64,000 bases of DNA from Bacteroidales bacterium. GTDB lineage: Bacteria > Bacteroidota > Bacteroidia > Bacteroidales > P3. The DNA is taken from NCBI GenBank assembly GCA_017550405.1, contig JAFZPH010000049.1:62001-126000 (forward strand), written 5' to 3'. The position numbers were made by a program, and so were the translations under genes. Every line of letters begins with the position of its first letter. The stretch's first letter is position 1. Positions 18,343-25,399 of the stretch are shown here, one piece after another. The notes under the pieces were generated by a model that worked only from the letters and a program-made list of their open reading frames with translations, made no database searches and was not told where the DNA came from.

Positions 18343-19158
18343 ATGACCGACACAATGACAGCTGAGCAGCGGCACCGGTGCATGTCGCACATCCGCAGCC
18401 GGGACACGAAACCCGAGCTGAAGGTGCGGCGCTGGCTGTGGCACCACGGCTACCGCTACCGGCTCAACGTGAAGAGCGTGCCCGGCAAGCCGGACATCGT
18501 GATGCGGCCTTACCGCACGGCTATCTTCGTCAACGGCTGCTTCTGGCACGGACACAATGTGCAGCTTTCAGCTGCACAAATTGAAAATTCAAAATTGAAA
18601 ATTGAAAAGGCTGTCTGCTCCGAGAACTCCGGTAATGTGGAAATTGAAAATTCAAAATTGAAAAGTGAAAAGGCTGTCTGCTCAGAAAACTCCGGTGGTG
18701 CACAAATTGAAAATTCAAAATTGAAAATTGAAAAGGGTGTCTGCTCCGAGGACTCCCGTGCTGTACTAATTGAAAATTCAAAATTGAAATGTGAAAAGGC
18801 TGTCTGCTCAGAGAACTCCGGTGGTGCACAAATTGAAAATGGAGAATTGAAAATCAAGAACTCCGCTTGCTGCAAGATTCCACAGTCTAACCGCGCGTTC
18901 TGGATTTCCAAAATCAAACGCAACCAGGAGCGCGACCAGCTGAACTACCAAGTGCTGCAGGAGAACGGCTGGCAGGTTATCGTGGTGTGGGAGTGCCAGC
19001 TTGTCGCCACCAAAATAGAACATACCATGCGCGAGGTGGAGCTGCTGCTCAATAACAATATGCTTGCCCGCTACAAACACTCTCCCGCCCCCTTCTCCAC
19101 CGAGGAAGAGCCTCTCCCCCTCGCCGCCGAAAACACTATCAAATACCAAGACAAATGA
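18343..19158 (+). CDS. vsr: Vsr very short patch repair endonuclease with an in-frame repeat insertion
   Basis: 271 residues, about 120 more than a normal Vsr. The first 71 residues are a standard Vsr: MSHIRSRDTKPELKVRRWLW, GKPDIV with the catalytic Asp at residue 51, and NGCFWHGH at 65-71. The second half resumes with PQSNRAFWISKIKRNQERD and GWQVIVVWECQL, also standard. Between them lie four copies and a fraction of a 21-residue unit beginning IENSKLK (residues ~80-170), which has no counterpart in the family. Vsr nicks 5' of a T:G mismatch left by deamination of 5-methylcytosine; the operon's C5 methyltransferase is the likely reason for its presence. Since the insert is in frame and falls in a loop, the enzyme may still fold. 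The stop overlaps the WYL gene start by ATGA. Confidence 0.88.
   Translation: MTDTMTAEQRHRCMSHIRSRDTKPELKVRRWLWHHGYRYRLNVKSVPGKPDIVMRPYRTAIFVNGCFWHGHNVQLSAAQIENSKLKIEKAVCSENSGNVEIENSKLKSEKAVCSENSGGAQIENSKLKIEKGVCSEDSRAVLIENSKLKCEKAVCSENSGGAQIENGELKIKNSACCKIPQSNRAFWISKIKRNQERDQLNYQVLQENGWQVIVVWECQLVATKIEHTMREVELLLNNNMLARYKHSPAPFSTEEEPLPLAAENTIKYQDK
18580..18870 (+). repeat. 63-bp tandem repeats inside vsr (4 full units plus a partial)
   Basis: Units start at 18580, 18643, 18706 and 18769, with a diverged partial unit from 18832. Each is exactly 63 bases and encodes IENSKLKxEK(A/G)VCSE(N/D)S plus four variable residues. The A/T-rich half resembles the attgaaaatt-type spacers at 27077-27105 and 34159-34229. 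Confidence 0.9.
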
Positions 19159-20753
19159 AAGCTTCCATCCTCTTCAAACAATACGTCTGGCTGGTGGACA
19201 CCATCCAGCGCTGCAAGCGCATCACCTTGGCCGACCTGAACGAACGCTGGCTGCGCACCGAGCTAAGCGAAGGCCGTCCGCTGAGCCGCACGACCTTCAA
19301 CCGCCACCGCAACGAGGTGGAGGAGATTTTCGGCATCACCATCGGCTGCGACGCCGACAACCGCTACTATATCGTCAACAGCAACCTTCTCCGCACAGAC
19401 ACCGTACAACAATGGATGCTCAGCACGCTGACAGTGAGCAATATCGTAGGAGAGGCACGAAACCTACACGACCGTATCCTGCTGGAAAGCATCCCCACCG
19501 AAGGAGAATTGTTACGACAGATAGTGGAAGCGATGCAACGCGGCGTACTCATCAACATCACCTATCGCCGCTACGGCTCTACGACCGACGCCTCCTGGAC
19601 AATAGCTCCCTATTGCATCAAACTCTTCCGCCGCCGCTGGTACCTCGTCGGAATTATTAGGAGCACAGGCTTCCAGCCTGTAAACTATGGGGATACGGGC
19701 ACCCTGCCCGTATCACTGGAACCATCTACCGAAATAAAAGACTGGCACCGACGCTTCCACAGCGTCCCCCATCGTAAGAACAAGGCTCTCCAGAGCATCA
19801 CTTTCCGCCTATACGACTCTCTCCCTAAAGAAGTGATCGAGGAGATTAAACTGAAGTTGGACATTAAAAAAGAAGACCCAACACGCAACAGCAAACAGTA
19901 CCAACGTCTCCAACAAAAGATTGCAGAGTACGAAGACGCGGGCTATGGACAATGCTTCCTGCGGGATGAACGGATTGCCGCCATTATGCAAGACACTCTC
20001 AAACATTTCGACGGTGAAAGATATCAGCTAATCTGCTGGTGTATCATGCCCAACCACGTACATGTATTGATTGAAGTGAATGAAGGATGGTCCCTTTCAA
20101 GAATCATGCACGGCTGGCGTTCCTATACAGCCAATGAAGCAAACAGAATCCTTGGGCGCACCGGGAAATTCTGGATGGAAGAGTATTACGACCGTTATAT
20201 CCGCGACGACAACCACCTACAAAATACAATCAACTATATCTTGAACAACCCTGCCAATGCCGGATTAGATGAATGGCCTTGGGTAGGCGATAGGAGCACG
20301 GGCTTCCAGCCCGTATTACAAGCCGGAGGCTTGTTTCCCGGGAGCACGGGCTCCCAGCCCGTCCTACAAGCCGGGAGCTTGTACCCCATAACGCTCTCTT
20401 TCGACCGCATCACCTCTCTTAGCCTCACCGACGAGCCCTTTACTGTTGACCCGGACTTTGACGCCGAGGCTTTCTTCTCTGAGTATTTCGGCGTGATGAC
20501 CGACGACCGTATTCCGCTCCAGCGTATCGTCTTGCGGGCTTTCGGTAACGAACGCTTCGCCCTGCGCGACCTGCCTCTCCACCCTTCCCAACAGTTGGTG
20601 GAGGACAACGGTGAGTACGTCGATTTTGAATTATTCCTCCGCCCGACAAGCGACTTTCTAGCCCATATCCTCTCCCGCGGGCGGTGGGTAAAAGTCATTT
20701 CTCCCGAAAGTATTGCACAGCGTATCAGCGAAATGCACCAAGAGGCTTTATAA
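19155..20753 (+). CDS. WYL-domain transcriptional regulator carrying an internal RAYT transposase
   Basis: 532 residues formed by two interleaved proteins. Residues 1-169 are the N-terminal part of a WYL regulator: a winged helix (MKASILFKQYVWLVDTIQRC...ITLADLNERW), then the WYL segment with INITYRRYG and KLFRRRWYLVGI. Residues ~415-532 continue the same WYL protein: LSFDRITSLSLTDEPF, then FSEYFGVM and the WCX-like tail. Between them, residues ~175-410 are a Y1/HUH transposase of the RAYT family, with the HUH motif in MPNHVHVLIEV and YILNNPANAGL. It is flanked on both sides by REP hairpins that translate as STGFQPV, GTLPV and STGSQPV. The frame is intact throughout, so a fused protein can be made. 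WYL proteins often regulate defence operons and bind nucleic acid or nucleotide ligands. The gene overlaps vsr by ATGA. Confidence 0.88.
   Translation: MKASILFKQYVWLVDTIQRCKRITLADLNERWLRTELSEGRPLSRTTFNRHRNEVEEIFGITIGCDADNRYYIVNSNLLRTDTVQQWMLSTLTVSNIVGEARNLHDRILLESIPTEGELLRQIVEAMQRGVLINITYRRYGSTTDASWTIAPYCIKLFRRRWYLVGIIRSTGFQPVNYGDTGTLPVSLEPSTEIKDWHRRFHSVPHRKNKALQSITFRLYDSLPKEVIEEIKLKLDIKKEDPTRNSKQYQRLQQKIAEYEDAGYGQCFLRDERIAAIMQDTLKHFDGERYQLICWCIMPNHVHVLIEVNEGWSLSRIMHGWRSYTANEANRILGRTGKFWMEEYYDRYIRDDNHLQNTINYILNNPANAGLDEWPWVGDRSTGFQPVLQAGGLFPGSTGSQPVLQAGSLYPITLSFDRITSLSLTDEPFTVDPDFDAEAFFSEYFGVMTDDRIPLQRIVLRAFGNERFALRDLPLHPSQQLVEDNGEYVDFELFLRPTSDFLAHILSRGRWVKVISPESIAQRISEMHQEAL
19661..20392 (+). 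mobile_element. RAYT/REP element (REP-associated HUH transposase with flanking REPs) inserted in the WYL gene
   Basis: Left side: hairpins ACAGGC-ttcca-GCCTGT (19665-19681) and ATACGGGC-accct-GCCCGTAT (19693-19713). Right side: ACGGGC-ttcca-GCCCGT (20298-20314), ACAAGCC-gga-GGCTTGT (20318-20334), ACGGGC-tccca-GCCCGT (20346-20362) and a further ACAAGC/GCTTGT hairpin. The transposase coding part lies at about 19735-20280. RAYTs nick and move REP sequences by HUH chemistry. The right flank has the paired-hairpin form of a BIME. Confidence 0.85.
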
Positions 20754-20764
20754 TAATCCTGTAG

Positions 20765-20801
20765 TGTACCGTTTTTTGGTACAGCCGTTATGTACTTTTG
20801 C
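20765..20801 (+). promoter_or_regulatory. Operator-promoter of the HIRAN gene (TGTACC-N7-GGTACA plus -7 box)
   Basis: Inverted repeat TGTACC (20765-20770), 7-base loop, GGTACA (20778-20783). Nine bases later comes the -7 box TACTTTTGC (20793-20801). The loop carries the T-rich -33 region, so a bound protein would block RNA polymerase. The same element with the same spacing recurs at 22056-22092. Confidence 0.75.
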
Positions 20802-20845
20802 ATCGTGAAACAAAAAGAAGTATTAACCCTTAAATCTCTAAAACG

Positions 20846-21205
20846 ATGAAAGCACATCAAATGTTCTTTATGGATTGCCATCTGGCTGGCCGCAAGTATC
20901 ACGATGCCGACCTTGTATGGGACTACCTGCGTGTGGGACAATCCCTGCGTCTGGAGCGCGACATGCAGAATCCGCACGACCCGAATGCCGTGCAAGTCAT
21001 CTACAACAAAGACGGCGAGGACTACCTCCTTGGTTTCATCCCGAGCAGCGACAACAAGCAGCTTGCCGCCTTCCTTGAGATGGGCTGGACAGACATCTTC
21101 GACTGCCGCATCAACAGCCTCAACCCCGACACCCACCCCGAAAACCAAGTACACCTCACCATCAGCATCCGCCGAAACAGGAGCACGGGCACCCTGCCCG
21201 TATAA
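20846..21205 (+). CDS. HIRAN-domain protein with a REP-derived C-terminus
   Basis: 119 residues, essentially one HIRAN domain: FMDCHLAGRKYHDADLVWDYLRVGQSLRLERDMQNPHDPNAVQVIYNKD, with the family core N-x-x-D-x-N-A-V and LGFIPSSDNKQLA. HIRAN domains bind the 3' ends of single-stranded DNA or damaged DNA and are often found with helicases, nucleases or alone near defence genes. The last eight residues, RSTGTLPV, are encoded by the first hairpin of the REP array, so the original stop was probably displaced by REP insertion. Its promoter carries the putative WYL-regulated operator. An AUG close to TTAAACCCT-type leader at 20828 gives a short 5' UTR of about 40 bases. Confidence 0.82.
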   Translation: MKAHQMFFMDCHLAGRKYHDADLVWDYLRVGQSLRLERDMQNPHDPNAVQVIYNKDGEDYLLGFIPSSDNKQLAAFLEMGWTDIFDCRINSLNPDTHPENQVHLTISIRRNRSTGTLPV

Positions 21206-21645
21206 TAACCATGACTACAGTTTGGTTGATCATCACTTTGGGGAGCACGGGCACCTTGCCCGTAAAATAACCATGACTGTAGTTTGGTCGACCATCACTT
21301 TGGGGAGCACGGGCACCCTGCCCGTAAAATAAACATGACTTTAGTTTGGTCGACCATCACTTTGGGGAGCACGGGCACCCTGCCCGTAAAATAAACATGA
21401 CTGCAGTTTGGTTGATCATCACTTTGGGGAGCACGGGCACCCTGCCCGTAAAATAAACATGACTTTAGTTTGGTCGACCATCACTTTGGGGAGCACGGGC
21501 ACCCTGCCCGTAAACAAACATGAATGTAGTTTAGTTGATCATCACTTTGGGGAGCACGGGCACCTTGCCCGTAAACAAACATGAATGTAGTTTGGTTGAT
21601 CATCACTTTGGGGAGCACGGGCACCCTGCCCGTAAAAAAACATAA
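21181..21645. repeat. REP array: eight units of 61-62 bp
   Basis: Units begin GAGCACGGGCACC at 21181, 21243, 21305, 21367, 21429, 21491, 21552 and 21613, giving spacings of 62 (five times) and then 61 (twice). Each unit has the hairpin ACGGGC-ac(c/t)(c/t)t-GCCCGT and a conserved spacer with a second palindromic piece (GGTCGACC or GGTTGATC). The spacers are near-identical, so it is not CRISPR. The hairpin matches those flanking the RAYT inside the WYL gene. Confidence 0.92.
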
Positions 21646-21821
21646 CTGTAAAAAGAAAGCTCGTACTTTGCTGGCCAGTTTCTCTTTCGCCATCCTCTGA
21701 TTCGCTCTTCTTATCTGGCTACTCGTCGCTACATCGTGAGCATTGTAATCCCTCGCGACAGTCTGCCACTCTATCAAGCAGAGGAAGGTTGGAAACATGT
21801 GCAGCTTACCCCCATCATGCT

Positions 21822-22040
21822 ATGAATAATCAAAAACAAACCCCACATAAATCCTTCATCCTTTTGACGGGATGTGGTTGTCTGACCCTCGTTGTTGGGA
21901 TTGTCTTCTCGATTTCTCTGCTATTTGATAAGGAATACCCTTTCACCGACCGTATTTTATGTTGTCTGGTCTCACTTTTTGCGACATGGATATTGGTTCG
22001 TGTCATCTCGTTTATTCAAAGGTTATTCAATAACGAATAG
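21822..22040 (+). CDS. Small two-helix membrane protein
   Basis: 72 residues from the ATG at 21822 (MNNQKQTPHKSF). Two hydrophobic segments, ILLTGCGCLTLVVGIVFSIS and ILCCLVSLFATWILVRVISF, are joined by a short charged loop. It fits a small inner-membrane protein; I recognise no family. An earlier ATG at 21789 in the same frame would add eleven residues without hydrophobic character. No clear promoter of its own is visible: the region 21646-21821 before it shows no -7 box. It lies between the REP array and the second copy of the operator, so it may be read from the HIRAN promoter. Confidence 0.5.
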   Translation: MNNQKQTPHKSFILLTGCGCLTLVVGIVFSISLLFDKEYPFTDRILCCLVSLFATWILVRVISFIQRLFNNE

Positions 22041-22055
22041 CACTTTCTGCCATAG

Positions 22056-22092
22056 TGTACCGCATTTTGGTACACCCGTTTTGTATTTTTGC
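22056..22092 (+). promoter_or_regulatory. Second copy of the TGTACC-N7-GGTACA operator-promoter
   Basis: TGTACC (22056-22061), 7-base loop, GGTACA (22069-22074), nine bases, then the -7 box TATTTTTGC (22084-22092). The downstream leader GTGAAACAAAAA is also shared with the copy at 20765-20801. Confidence 0.75.
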
Positions 22093-22118
22093 ATTGTGAA
22101 ACAAAAAACAATGCCATC

Positions 22119-22685
22119 ATGAAACCCTCAGTTATCATCCTTTCAAAAGTCGGCCTTGGCGGAGGCGGAAGTTTTGGAGCCTTCCTTTTCGCCCTTCTCG
22201 TGTTCTACTTTCTTTACCGCAAAGCATCATACGGAGATAGCGGATGCCTGGACATTCTGTTGTTCCCGTTACTGCCATTCTATTTCCTCTTCAAAGGCTT
22301 TGAGAAGCTGTACCTTTACGAACCCAAAGACGATAGATTCGATCTTCCCCCCAGTGGTTTGCTAAAAGTGATTGTTGCCCTTTCAACCATCGGTCTGTGG
22401 ATAATGATGATGAGCCTTATTGAGACATACACAGATTCTTTAGGGTATGACCTCTTTTGTGTGGTTATTCTACCAATACTCCTTTGCTTCCTTTACGTAC
22501 TCTGGTTGAAGCTGTTCTTCGTCTGGCTTGGTTACTTTCGTCCCAAAGTGGCAATCATCATCTGCATCGTCTCAATTCTCCTCGTCATCGCATTGACCAT
22601 CGCGGCCATCAAACTCCACAACTACTACACCTCTCTGGATTATATCAAACAATACTGGGACAAGAAATACGGGTTGACCACATAG
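22119..22685 (+). CDS. Polytopic membrane protein of unknown function
   Basis: 188 residues from the ATG at 22119 (MKPSVIIL). Five or so hydrophobic segments: FGAFLFALLVFYFLY, LDILLFPLLPFYFLFKGF, LLKVIVALSTIGLWIMMM, VVILPILLCFLYVLWLKLFFVWL and a C-terminal one around IICIVSILLVIALTIAAI. A short polar tail ends KYGLTT. The frame opens at 22089, but that would place the start inside the -7 box at 22084-22092, so 22119 is preferred. The promoter carries the same operator as the HIRAN gene, making it part of the putative WYL-controlled set. Membrane proteins are common last-step effectors in abortive defence systems, but nothing in this sequence proves that. Confidence 0.7.
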   Translation: MKPSVIILSKVGLGGGGSFGAFLFALLVFYFLYRKASYGDSGCLDILLFPLLPFYFLFKGFEKLYLYEPKDDRFDLPPSGLLKVIVALSTIGLWIMMMSLIETYTDSLGYDLFCVVILPILLCFLYVLWLKLFFVWLGYFRPKVAIIICIVSILLVIALTIAAIKLHNYYTSLDYIKQYWDKKYGLTT

Positions 22686-22825
22686 CCACAAAGATTCGTA
22701 TGTTCTAAGACCGATTGCAAATCCGACACAACGAATCACGACTGGAACAACCTTTGCGACGGGTAATACAACAACGGAGTGCCACATCATGACAAACCTT
22801 TATAATAATTCTGCGATTAAACTAC

Positions 22826-23977
22826 TCAATATGCATATTCTCCATTCTTGTTGACATAGCTTCGAGCTATGTCATAGGCTGTTTGATAATCTCCTTTTTT
22901 ATTATAGTAAGCCCATGCTGAAGAAATTAATTTATATATGCCTCGACCACTATCTTCTGCATAGGGTGTTCCATTTTGTGCAACAATACCATTCATGTTA
23001 AATAATGATGCGAGATCTTGACCACACATTACCGCTGAATTCTGCACAAGGGAGTGTGCTATAGATGCAACAATCCTAAATTTGTTTTCTCTGGATGATT
23101 TATCTATTTCTTGTATGTTTTCTATTTTCCAATCCTTCTGTGATTCAGGGAATGTATCCCACACATGGTAAGTCTTTATGTCCGCTATAAGAGAATCGAC
23201 AAATCGTTCTATCCCAATTCCACTATATAAGCCCATCCATGTTGGGTGAGGCAATTTAAAAATGTGAGTATTAGAATTCCTCAGATAGAGATAATCATAC
23301 TTCAATTCATCATTTCTCAATTTCAATACATTTAATCTATTAGACTCATCTACACCATATATTTCGCTTAAAGAACTGTCATTTAAATAGTATTTTTCAT
23401 CCACATTGCTGTAGATAATGAAAACCACTCGAGGGGCACAAGAATTAAGAATATGGTTAATGTCATCAAATGTTTTACTTGCATTTTTCACTTTAACCCA
23501 ATCATCGTAGTTTGCCCCTTGACCTTCGCTTGAAACACCAAACCGCTCAATAGAATTAGTGTTAGCCCAAATAAAACTTTTCATTATAGACTTTATTTCT
23601 TCATCCGCATCATCAATGTTTCTCATTCTGTTAAAATTAACATTGAAAAACCTGGAGAAAAATTTTAGTACAAACCCCCAAAAAGTTGCATGATAGTTTG
23701 TCGCCCATCCCAAATATTCAAAATCATCAATACATTTGTCAATCTCTTGCAAATATACATTATTATCCTTAGGCAACATGGATTCCAACAAATGCCATCC
23801 ATATGTTTCCATTCCACAGAACGCAAACTTATATTTTGACTCAGTATAACATTCGCCAATAGCAGGTAAGTGTGGTCCCGTAATACCATTAATGTTTAAC
23901 CCTGCAACCTCTTTCTTGAATGTTTCAATAAGCGGTGCATACTCAACATTTCTTCTTTCAATGACATTCGTTAACAT
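22826..23977 (-). CDS. Unrecognised protein of 383 residues, possibly uracil-DNA-glycosylase-like
   Basis: A soluble protein in A/T-rich DNA, unlike backbone genes. Near the N-terminus is KFAFCGMETYGWH and near residue 245 HIFKLPHPTWMGLY. Their order and spacing weakly resemble the water-activating loop (GxxP/Y) and the HPS-like loop of the uracil-DNA glycosylase superfamily, which also includes proteins of other function. This is a guess that needs a profile search. The C-terminal third is helical. It has its own promoter (24020-24028) and faces the accessory cluster. Alternative: an uncharacterised defence-island protein. Confidence 0.6.
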   Translation of the reverse strand: MLTNVIERRNVEYAPLIETFKKEVAGLNINGITGPHLPAIGECYTESKYKFAFCGMETYGWHLLESMLPKDNNVYLQEIDKCIDDFEYLGWATNYHATFWGFVLKFFSRFFNVNFNRMRNIDDADEEIKSIMKSFIWANTNSIERFGVSSEGQGANYDDWVKVKNASKTFDDINHILNSCAPRVVFIIYSNVDEKYYLNDSSLSEIYGVDESNRLNVLKLRNDELKYDYLYLRNSNTHIFKLPHPTWMGLYSGIGIERFVDSLIADIKTYHVWDTFPESQKDWKIENIQEIDKSSRENKFRIVASIAHSLVQNSAVMCGQDLASLFNMNGIVAQNGTPYAEDSGRGIYKLISSAWAYYNKKGDYQTAYDIARSYVNKNGEYAY

Positions 23978-24019
23978 AGTATCAAGTATTTATATTTGTT
24001 TATACCTTTTTTTCACGGT

Positions 24020-24028
24020 GCAAAAATA
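24020..24028 (-). promoter_or_regulatory. -7 promoter box for the 383-residue gene
   Basis: TATTTTTGC on the minus strand, 43 bases upstream of the ATG at 23977. Confidence 0.6.
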
Positions 24029-24094
24029 CGCATTTTTTTGAAATAGAAGCATATCTTGGAGAACCATCGAAGAGGTATCACCAAATAGTCGTTA

Positions 24095-24352
24095 TTATCT
24101 GGCGAAACCTATCCTTTTGGACGAAGTGCTGTTAATCCTTTCTGAATCGTAGTGCGGCATCAGATTGCTGGCGGTGGGGATGGCGTCACCGTGCAGGATG
24201 GCATCGATGGCATAGTGGCGGGCGATATTCTCTATCTGTCCGCTGCTGAAGTCGTACCGTTCGGCCAGCAGGGCGGCGTCCGCATTGCTAAGGTCGGGCA
24301 GCAACTCATGCCAGATGGCGGTGCGAGTTTCCACTATGGGTTTGTCGAAGCG
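24095..24352 (-). pseudogene. C-terminal remnant of an AAA family ATPase
   Basis: The frame reads IRFDKPIVETRTAIWHELLP and then LAERYDFSSGQIENIARHYAIDAIL, a typical AAA+ lid region (the R-x-x-I-W arginine and the SGGQIENI helix). An in-frame stop lies immediately upstream (around 24353-24355), and no ATPase core precedes it. Without the Walker motifs it cannot be a working ATPase. It is best read as what is left after a deletion or rearrangement in this accessory zone. The tail after HGDAIPTASNLMPHYD may be original. Confidence 0.7.
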
Positions 24353-24443
24353 TATCTAAACACTGTAGGTGGGCAGCGTGGGGAAGCAGAGACTGTCCCT
24401 ATGCGTGTCGAAGATACGCTACATCATGTCAATCAACAAAGTG

Positions 24444-24513
24444 GCGTGCCTTTGGCACGCAGAATAATAGTATCCAACCCCACCCCACACGGCACTTCGC
24501 TTCGTGTGGGGTT
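24444..24513. repeat. Two REP-like hairpins
   Basis: GCGTGCC-ttt-GGCACGC at 24444-24460, and CCCCACACG (24483-24491) with CGTGTGGGG (24503-24511) around an 11-base loop. They lie in the 342-base gap between the AAA remnant and the next gene. The rest of the gap shows only the promoter at 24662. Confidence 0.75.
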
Positions 24514-24661
24514 AATAAGATTACGAGCTTTCAGCACGTATATCGGACACTAAAAAAAATCATCCATAACAACACTATGTTTTCCAATTATTTATACACT
24601 ATATCAAGACATCTTCAAACTACTTTTTTCAAAAAAAACTTGCCAATTCGAAAATTGTTTA

Positions 24662-24670
24662 TAACTTTGC
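24662..24670 (+). promoter_or_regulatory. -7 promoter box of the creD operon
   Basis: TAACTTTGC, matching TAnnTTTGC, 25 bases before the ATG at 24695. Confidence 0.65.
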
Positions 24671-24694
24671 ATCACAAAGTACTCTTCAATCGAC

Positions 24695-25396
24695 ATGAAC
24701 AATAACGACGCAATCAACACATTAAGAGAGATTAAGGACATCATGCAGAAGTCCTCACGGTTCCAGACAATCAGCGGTGTTTCCATCATCGTCATCGGAA
24801 TTTACGCCTCTGTTGTCGCCCTCGGGGCATGGATTTTGCTCGGTCAGCACGAACCCTTCAGCTGGCTGCCCGACTGGTGTGGCAATCTGCTCATCAACAC
24901 CCCCTCCCGCACATGGCTTGCCATCGTCTGTGCCATAGTGCTTGTAGCCGTCTCTTTCGGCACCGTCTTCCTCATGTCCTATAATAAGACCAAACGCGTC
25001 AACCAGCGTTTCACCTTCGACCACACCGTGCGCCGCTCCCTCACGGCCTTCTTCGTCCCTGCCGTCACGGGCGGTCTCGTCTGTCTTGCCCTGCTCATGC
25101 AGGGACACTATGGTCTTACCTCCACTTTCATGCTGGTCTTCTACGGCCTGGCCTTGGTCAACTGCTCCCACTTCACCACCTCCGACATCGCCCTCCTCGG
25201 CTACGGCCAGCTGCTCCTCGGCATCATCGACTGCTTCGTGGTCAGCTACGGCATCCTCTTCTGGTTCCTTGGCTTCGGCCTGTGGCACATCATCTTCGGC
25301 ATCTTCTTCACCCTCAAAAACCGGCGAACCACAGGTGGTATTAAACCCAGTGCCAACGCTGACAATCAAACTGGTTCCCCTACTAATAATCAATAA
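24695..25396 (+). CDS. Polytopic membrane protein preceding a winged-helix regulator
   Basis: 233 residues. An N-terminal amphipathic segment (NNNDAINTLREIKDIMQKSSRF) is followed by about five membrane helices, the first around residues 28-48 and the last around 185-205, with a polar tail rich in Asn and Thr. I recognise no named family, but similar genes precede a winged-helix protein in other Bacteroidales. The next gene starts 3 bases after the stop, so both are surely cotranscribed. It may sense membrane state for the regulator, but that is speculation. Confidence 0.7.
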   Translation: MNNNDAINTLREIKDIMQKSSRFQTISGVSIIVIGIYASVVALGAWILLGQHEPFSWLPDWCGNLLINTPSRTWLAIVCAIVLVAVSFGTVFLMSYNKTKRVNQRFTFDHTVRRSLTAFFVPAVTGGLVCLALLMQGHYGLTSTFMLVFYGLALVNCSHFTTSDIALLGYGQLLLGIIDCFVVSYGILFWFLGFGLWHIIFGIFFTLKNRRTTGGIKPSANADNQTGSPTNNQ

Positions 25397-25399
25397 GTC

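Noticed and set aside
21181..21645. CRISPR array
   Set aside because: The period of 61-62 suits, but the spacers are nearly identical to each other and the repeat is a REP hairpin; there are no cas genes.
21481..21798. A 105-codon minus-strand frame through the REP array
   Set aside because: More than half is the antisense of REPs; the remaining part has no support as a gene.
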